A stretch of DNA of 64,000 nt from Ignavibacteria bacterium (GTDB taxonomy: Bacteria; Bacteroidota; Ignavibacteria; Kapaibacteriales; UBA961), in the NCBI GenBank assembly GCA_016720145.1, contig JADJXV010000004.1:62001-126000 (forward strand), read 5' to 3'. Numbering within the stretch: position 1 is the stretch's first letter; every line of letters begins with the position of its first letter. Positions 60,878 to 64,000 of this stretch are shown in pieces. Position numbers and translations under genes: made by a program. A model generated the notes under the pieces. It worked only from the letters and a program-made list of their open reading frames with translations. It was not told where the DNA came from and did no database searches.

Positions 60878-62431
60878 ATGGCTGAAGTTCGTCCTGAAGA
60901 AATCTCCGCGATTTTGCGTCGCCAGCTTTCCGGCTACGAAAATGAAATCGATATTTATGAAGTGGGTACTGTATTCCAAGTCGGTGATGGTGTGGCGTGT
61001 GTGTATGGATTATCAAAAGTGATGGTATCGGAGTTGGTGGAGTTTTTTAATGGTGTGATGGGTATGGTGCTGAACCTCGAAGAAGACAATGCCGGCGTCG
61101 TACTTTTCGGTGATGACCGCTTGGTAAAAGAAGGCGACACCGTCCGTCGTACCGGTAGAATTGCTTCTGTCCCTGTGGGCGAAGAATTGCTGGGCCGAGT
61201 TGTCAATCCACTTGGTGTACCGATTGACGGCAAGGGTCCAATTCATGCAAAACATTCCTTACCTATTGAAAGAAAAGCACTTGGAGTAATTGACCGTCAA
61301 CCGGTGACCGAACCGCTTCAGACAGGTATCAAGGCAATTGACGCGCTTATTCCGATCGGTAGAGGTCAGCGTGAGTTGATTATCGGCGATCGTCAGACAG
61401 GTAAAACAGTTATCGCAATTGATACGATTATTAGTCAAAAATACACTCATACCGAAGAAGCTAAGCGCCTCGGAATTAATCCGGTTTATTGTGTGTATGT
61501 AGCAATCGGCCAAAAGGGTTCGACTGTAGCAAACGTGCTAGCTACTCTTCAAGAGCAAGGCGCGATGGACTATACAATTATCGTTGCAGCCAATGCTGCT
61601 GACCCGGCACCACTTCAATTCATCGCACCGTATTGCGGCTGCTCGATGGGTGAATTCTTCCGTGATTCAGGTCGTCATGCTTTGGTGATTTATGATGATC
61701 TTACCAAGCAAGCTGCTGCTTATCGTCAAGTATCGCTCTTGCTTCGCCGTCCACCGGGACGTGAAGCGTATCCCGGAGATATTTTTTACTTGCACAGCCG
61801 TTTATTAGAGCGTGCTTCCAAACTCTCCGATGCTCTTGGCGGTGGCTCACTTACGGCACTTCCGGTGATCGAAACCCAAGCCGGTGACGTAGCTGCGTAT
61901 ATTCCTACGAATGTGATTTCTATTACTGATGGACAGATATACTTAGAGCCGAATCTTTTCAATGCTGGTGTGAGACCTGCGCTTAATATTGGTATTTCTG
62001 TTTCACGTGTTGGTGGTAATGCGCAGATTAAGCCGATGAAAAAAGTGGCTGGTCCGTTAAAACTAGAGCTTGCGATGTTCCGCGAACTCGAAGCGTTCGC
62101 AAAATTTGGCTCTGACCTAGACAAGTCAACTCAACAGCAACTTACTCGTGGCTATGTACTTACTGAGATTCTAAAACAAGCTCAGTACTCTCCGGTGCCG
62201 GTTGAACATCAAATCGCGATGGTTGTCGCTGCAACTAATGGATATTTAGATGCTATTCCAGTCGAAAATTTGAAGCGATATGAAACAGAATTTATCGATT
62301 TCATGGAAAATGCTCACAAGGCTACCTTGATGTCGATTATTGAAATTAAAGACTTGAATGATGCGGTCAAAGTGCCGTTACTTGCTGCTATTAAGCAGTT
62401 TACCGAACGGTTTATGACGACGATTCATTGA
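60878..62431 (+). CDS. atpA: ATP synthase F1 subunit alpha
   Basis: The 517-residue protein has the P-loop GDRQTGKT at 170-177, and the family signature in the C-terminal third (PALNIGISVSRVGGNAQ). It is the regulatory nucleotide-binding subunit of F1. The catalytic beta and epsilon genes are not in the window, as is common in this phylum where atpDC are elsewhere. hldD comes between it and atpG. Confidence 0.97.
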   Translation: MAEVRPEEISAILRRQLSGYENEIDIYEVGTVFQVGDGVACVYGLSKVMVSELVEFFNGVMGMVLNLEEDNAGVVLFGDDRLVKEGDTVRRTGRIASVPVGEELLGRVVNPLGVPIDGKGPIHAKHSLPIERKALGVIDRQPVTEPLQTGIKAIDALIPIGRGQRELIIGDRQTGKTVIAIDTIISQKYTHTEEAKRLGINPVYCVYVAIGQKGSTVANVLATLQEQGAMDYTIIVAANAADPAPLQFIAPYCGCSMGEFFRDSGRHALVIYDDLTKQAAAYRQVSLLLRRPPGREAYPGDIFYLHSRLLERASKLSDALGGGSLTALPVIETQAGDVAAYIPTNVISITDGQIYLEPNLFNAGVRPALNIGISVSRVGGNAQIKPMKKVAGPLKLELAMFRELEAFAKFGSDLDKSTQQQLTRGYVLTEILKQAQYSPVPVEHQIAMVVAATNGYLDAIPVENLKRYETEFIDFMENAHKATLMSIIEIKDLNDAVKVPLLAAIKQFTERFMTTIH

Positions 62432-62486
62432 TGAATTATAGATTCACTTGCGTGCAATCTTTATCTCTCATTGTATAATTGAAAAT

Positions 62487-63452
62487 ATGGTTGTCGTAAC
62501 AGGCGGAGCGGGTTTCATCGGAAGTTGCTTTCTCAAGAAATTAAACGACGAGGGCGTGAGTGACGTTCTCGTCGTTGATTATTTAGGAGAGGCAAACAAG
62601 TGGAAGAACTTAGTAGGAAAGCAGTTTACGGACATTATTCACCCAGATGTGTTTCGTGAAGATTTGCTTGACGGAGATTATATGGATGACATTGAAGTCA
62701 TCATTCACTTGGGTGCATGTTCAGCGACAACAGAGAAAAATGCCGATTATTTATTAGATAATAATTACCGGTATAGTGTAGATTTGGCAGCATATTCTGC
62801 GAGTAATGACGTTCGGTTTATTTATGCAAGCAGCGCTGCTACGTATGGTATTGGTGAACAGGGCTATAGTGACACCTTAAGTCATACTCTCCGCCCACTG
62901 AATATGTACGGGTATTCTAAGCTCTTATTTGACAACTGGATACTGAATAACGGTTTGCAGGAAAGTTGTGTCGGGATACGTTATTTTAACGTATTCGGTC
63001 CGAATGAATACCACAAAAGCGACATGGCAAGTATGGTCTATAAAGCATTCTGCCAGATTGAGCAAACGGGGAAAATCAAGCTGTTTAAATCGAATTCTCC
63101 TCAGTATAAAGATGGCGAACAAAAGCGTGATTTTGTCTATGTCAAGGACGTTTGCGATGTGATGTGGAAATTGGTGAAAGACACGAGTATCGCAGGACTA
63201 TTCAACCTCGGCACAGGGAACGCTAGAAATTGGAATGAAGTAGCGAATGCGGTCTTTCATGCAGTCGGTATAGAGCCAAGAATAGAATATATAGAAATGC
63301 CCGACGCGCTGAAGCAGCAATATCAGAATTATACCGAAGCGGACATGTCGAAATTAGCTCAGACAAGCGCGGCACATGAGTTTCAGACCTTAGAATCATC
63401 AGTCAATGATTATGTCGGCGAGTATTTATTTACCAAGAAAATGTATTGGTAG
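62487..63452 (+). CDS. hldD: ADP-L-glycero-D-manno-heptose 6-epimerase
   Basis: The 321-residue Rossmann protein begins VVVTGGAGFIGSCFL and has the heptose-epimerase text DYLGEANKWKNL, the catalytic YGYSKLLFD tyrosine and lysine, and RYFNVFGPNEYHK. It turns ADP-D-glycero-D-manno-heptose into the L-glycero form for the LPS inner core. The ATG at 62487 begins the family sequence; an upstream GTG at 62448 adds 13 unlikely residues. It lies between atpA and atpG, 55 bp after atpA and 56 bp before atpG, so it is probably part of the ATP synthase transcript. The symbol rfaD is an older name. Confidence 0.94.
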   Translation: MVVVTGGAGFIGSCFLKKLNDEGVSDVLVVDYLGEANKWKNLVGKQFTDIIHPDVFREDLLDGDYMDDIEVIIHLGACSATTEKNADYLLDNNYRYSVDLAAYSASNDVRFIYASSAATYGIGEQGYSDTLSHTLRPLNMYGYSKLLFDNWILNNGLQESCVGIRYFNVFGPNEYHKSDMASMVYKAFCQIEQTGKIKLFKSNSPQYKDGEQKRDFVYVKDVCDVMWKLVKDTSIAGLFNLGTGNARNWNEVANAVFHAVGIEPRIEYIEMPDALKQQYQNYTEADMSKLAQTSAAHEFQTLESSVNDYVGEYLFTKKMYW

Positions 63453-63508
63453 TTGATCATCGAGTATCAACGTGAAGTCAGCAACAATTAAACTAAAACA
63501 AGGGTATT

Positions 63509-64000
63509 ATGGCAACGTTACGTGACATTCGCCAGCGAATTGGCGCAGTAAAAAATACAGCAAAAATCACCTCTGCCATGAAAATGGTGGCTGCAGCAAA
63601 GCTCCGAAGAGCGCAGGATTCTATTATTGCTGCTCGTCCTTATACGCTTAAGTTATCAGAAATTCTCGGGAATTTAGCAGCATCGACTGAGGAAGATTAT
63701 TACCATCCATTATTACGAAAGCCAACGCACGTCAAGAATATAGCTGTCATTGTCGTTTGCTCGGACAGAGGACTCTGCGGTAGCTTTAATGCCAATCTTC
63801 TCAAAGCAGCCAGCAATCATATTACCAAAGTGCTTCCCTCACTTTATGCAGGTGTAAAAATTACCGTAGTTCCAATAGGTAAAAGGGCTGTATCTTTCTT
63901 TAGCAAACGTAGCATAGCTGTCGCAAAGGACTTTCCGGATATTTTTGCCAAGCTGAACTTTAGCACAGCACTTGATGTGGCAAGCTTGATATCCGATGGA
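63509..64000 (+). CDS. atpG: ATP synthase F1 subunit gamma (5' part; runs off the window)
   Basis: The ATG at 63509 opens 164 codons that remain open at the window end. The sequence MATLRDIRQRIGAVKNTAKI and TSAMKMVAAAKLRRAQ, then SDRGLCGSFNANL, is the gamma subunit, the rotor shaft of F1. The C-terminal helix lies beyond the window. Confidence 0.95.
   Translation, partial: MATLRDIRQRIGAVKNTAKITSAMKMVAAAKLRRAQDSIIAARPYTLKLSEILGNLAASTEEDYYHPLLRKPTHVKNIAVIVVCSDRGLCGSFNANLLKAASNHITKVLPSLYAGVKITVVPIGKRAVSFFSKRSIAVAKDFPDIFAKLNFSTALDVASLISDG

Noticed and set aside
1..64000. tRNA or rRNA genes
   Set aside because: I scanned for the T-arm GGTTCGAxTCC pattern and CCA ends and found no convincing tRNA; no rRNA-like stretch was seen.
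1..64000. Prophage or insertion sequence
   Set aside because: No transposase, integrase or phage structural gene was recognised; only short palindromic and tandem repeats are present.

Overview
The window looks like chromosome from a Gram-negative, non-photosynthetic member of the Bacteroidota/Chlorobiota (FCB) group, perhaps near Ignavibacteria or Kapabacteria; this placement is inferred. The reasons are: at least eight exported proteins end in type IX secretion (T9SS) sorting domains; two sites match the Bacteroidetes promoter TTTG-N18-21-TAnnTTTG; the ATP synthase genes run atpB-E-F-H-A-G with no beta or epsilon gene beside them; and there are Kdo and heptose LPS genes (kdsD, hldD). Several starts nevertheless carry good Shine-Dalgarno sequences. 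Base composition varies visibly: about 9-36 kb and the 53-63 kb stretch are AT-richer than 1-2 kb, 36.2-37.5 kb and 47.7-52.4 kb.

Layout. 1-2.1 kb (minus): E1 alpha and the truncated E1 beta of a 2-oxo acid dehydrogenase. 2.3-10 kb (minus): a copper-handling locus made of TlpA-like thioredoxin, Cys-rich HYC_CC_PP-like protein, HMA metallochaperone, TonB receptor with a CC motif (frameshifted), MbnP-like protein with a T9SS tail, and two MbnH/MauG-type di-heme lipoproteins. 10-18.4 kb (minus): an ATP-grasp-like protein, NamZ (DUF1343), gamma-glutamyltransferase, a frameshifted outer-membrane protein, a FlbD-like protein, a small barrel-like protein and HrcA. 18.5-21.4 kb: a T9SS glycoside-hydrolase-like protein. 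21.6-34.4 kb (plus): a PLP enzyme, TerC, tryptophanase, an unfamiliar Rossmann protein overlapping purN, a 1568-residue T9SS protein, a HIT protein and kdsD. 34.5-37.5 kb: RodZ-like protein (minus) and M32 carboxypeptidase (plus).

37.5-47.5 kb holds octamer repeats and then four tandem minus-strand T9SS beta-propeller (BNR/sortilin-like) genes. Their ends, and the spacers between them, are nearly identical while their cores differ, so about 370-bp repeats form the gene boundaries. 47.7-52.4 kb (plus): murA, then selU, selD and queC (selenium and queuosine tRNA wobble chemistry), with 60-bp tandem repeats and short dispersed palindromic elements between them. 52.4-57.2 kb: a membrane protein, a T9SS protein, an SGNH hydrolase and crcB. 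57.3-64 kb: a promoter followed by the F0F1 ATP synthase operon, with a terminator-like hairpin after atpE and the heptose epimerase gene hldD inserted between atpA and atpG; atpG runs off the end.

Most notable: the copper locus that combines the MbnP/MbnH oxidative-maturation pair with T9SS display; the BNR gene array with homogenised ends; the ATP synthase operon with an internal hairpin and an LPS gene; and three single-base reading-frame breaks, each inside a gene for a surface or exported protein.
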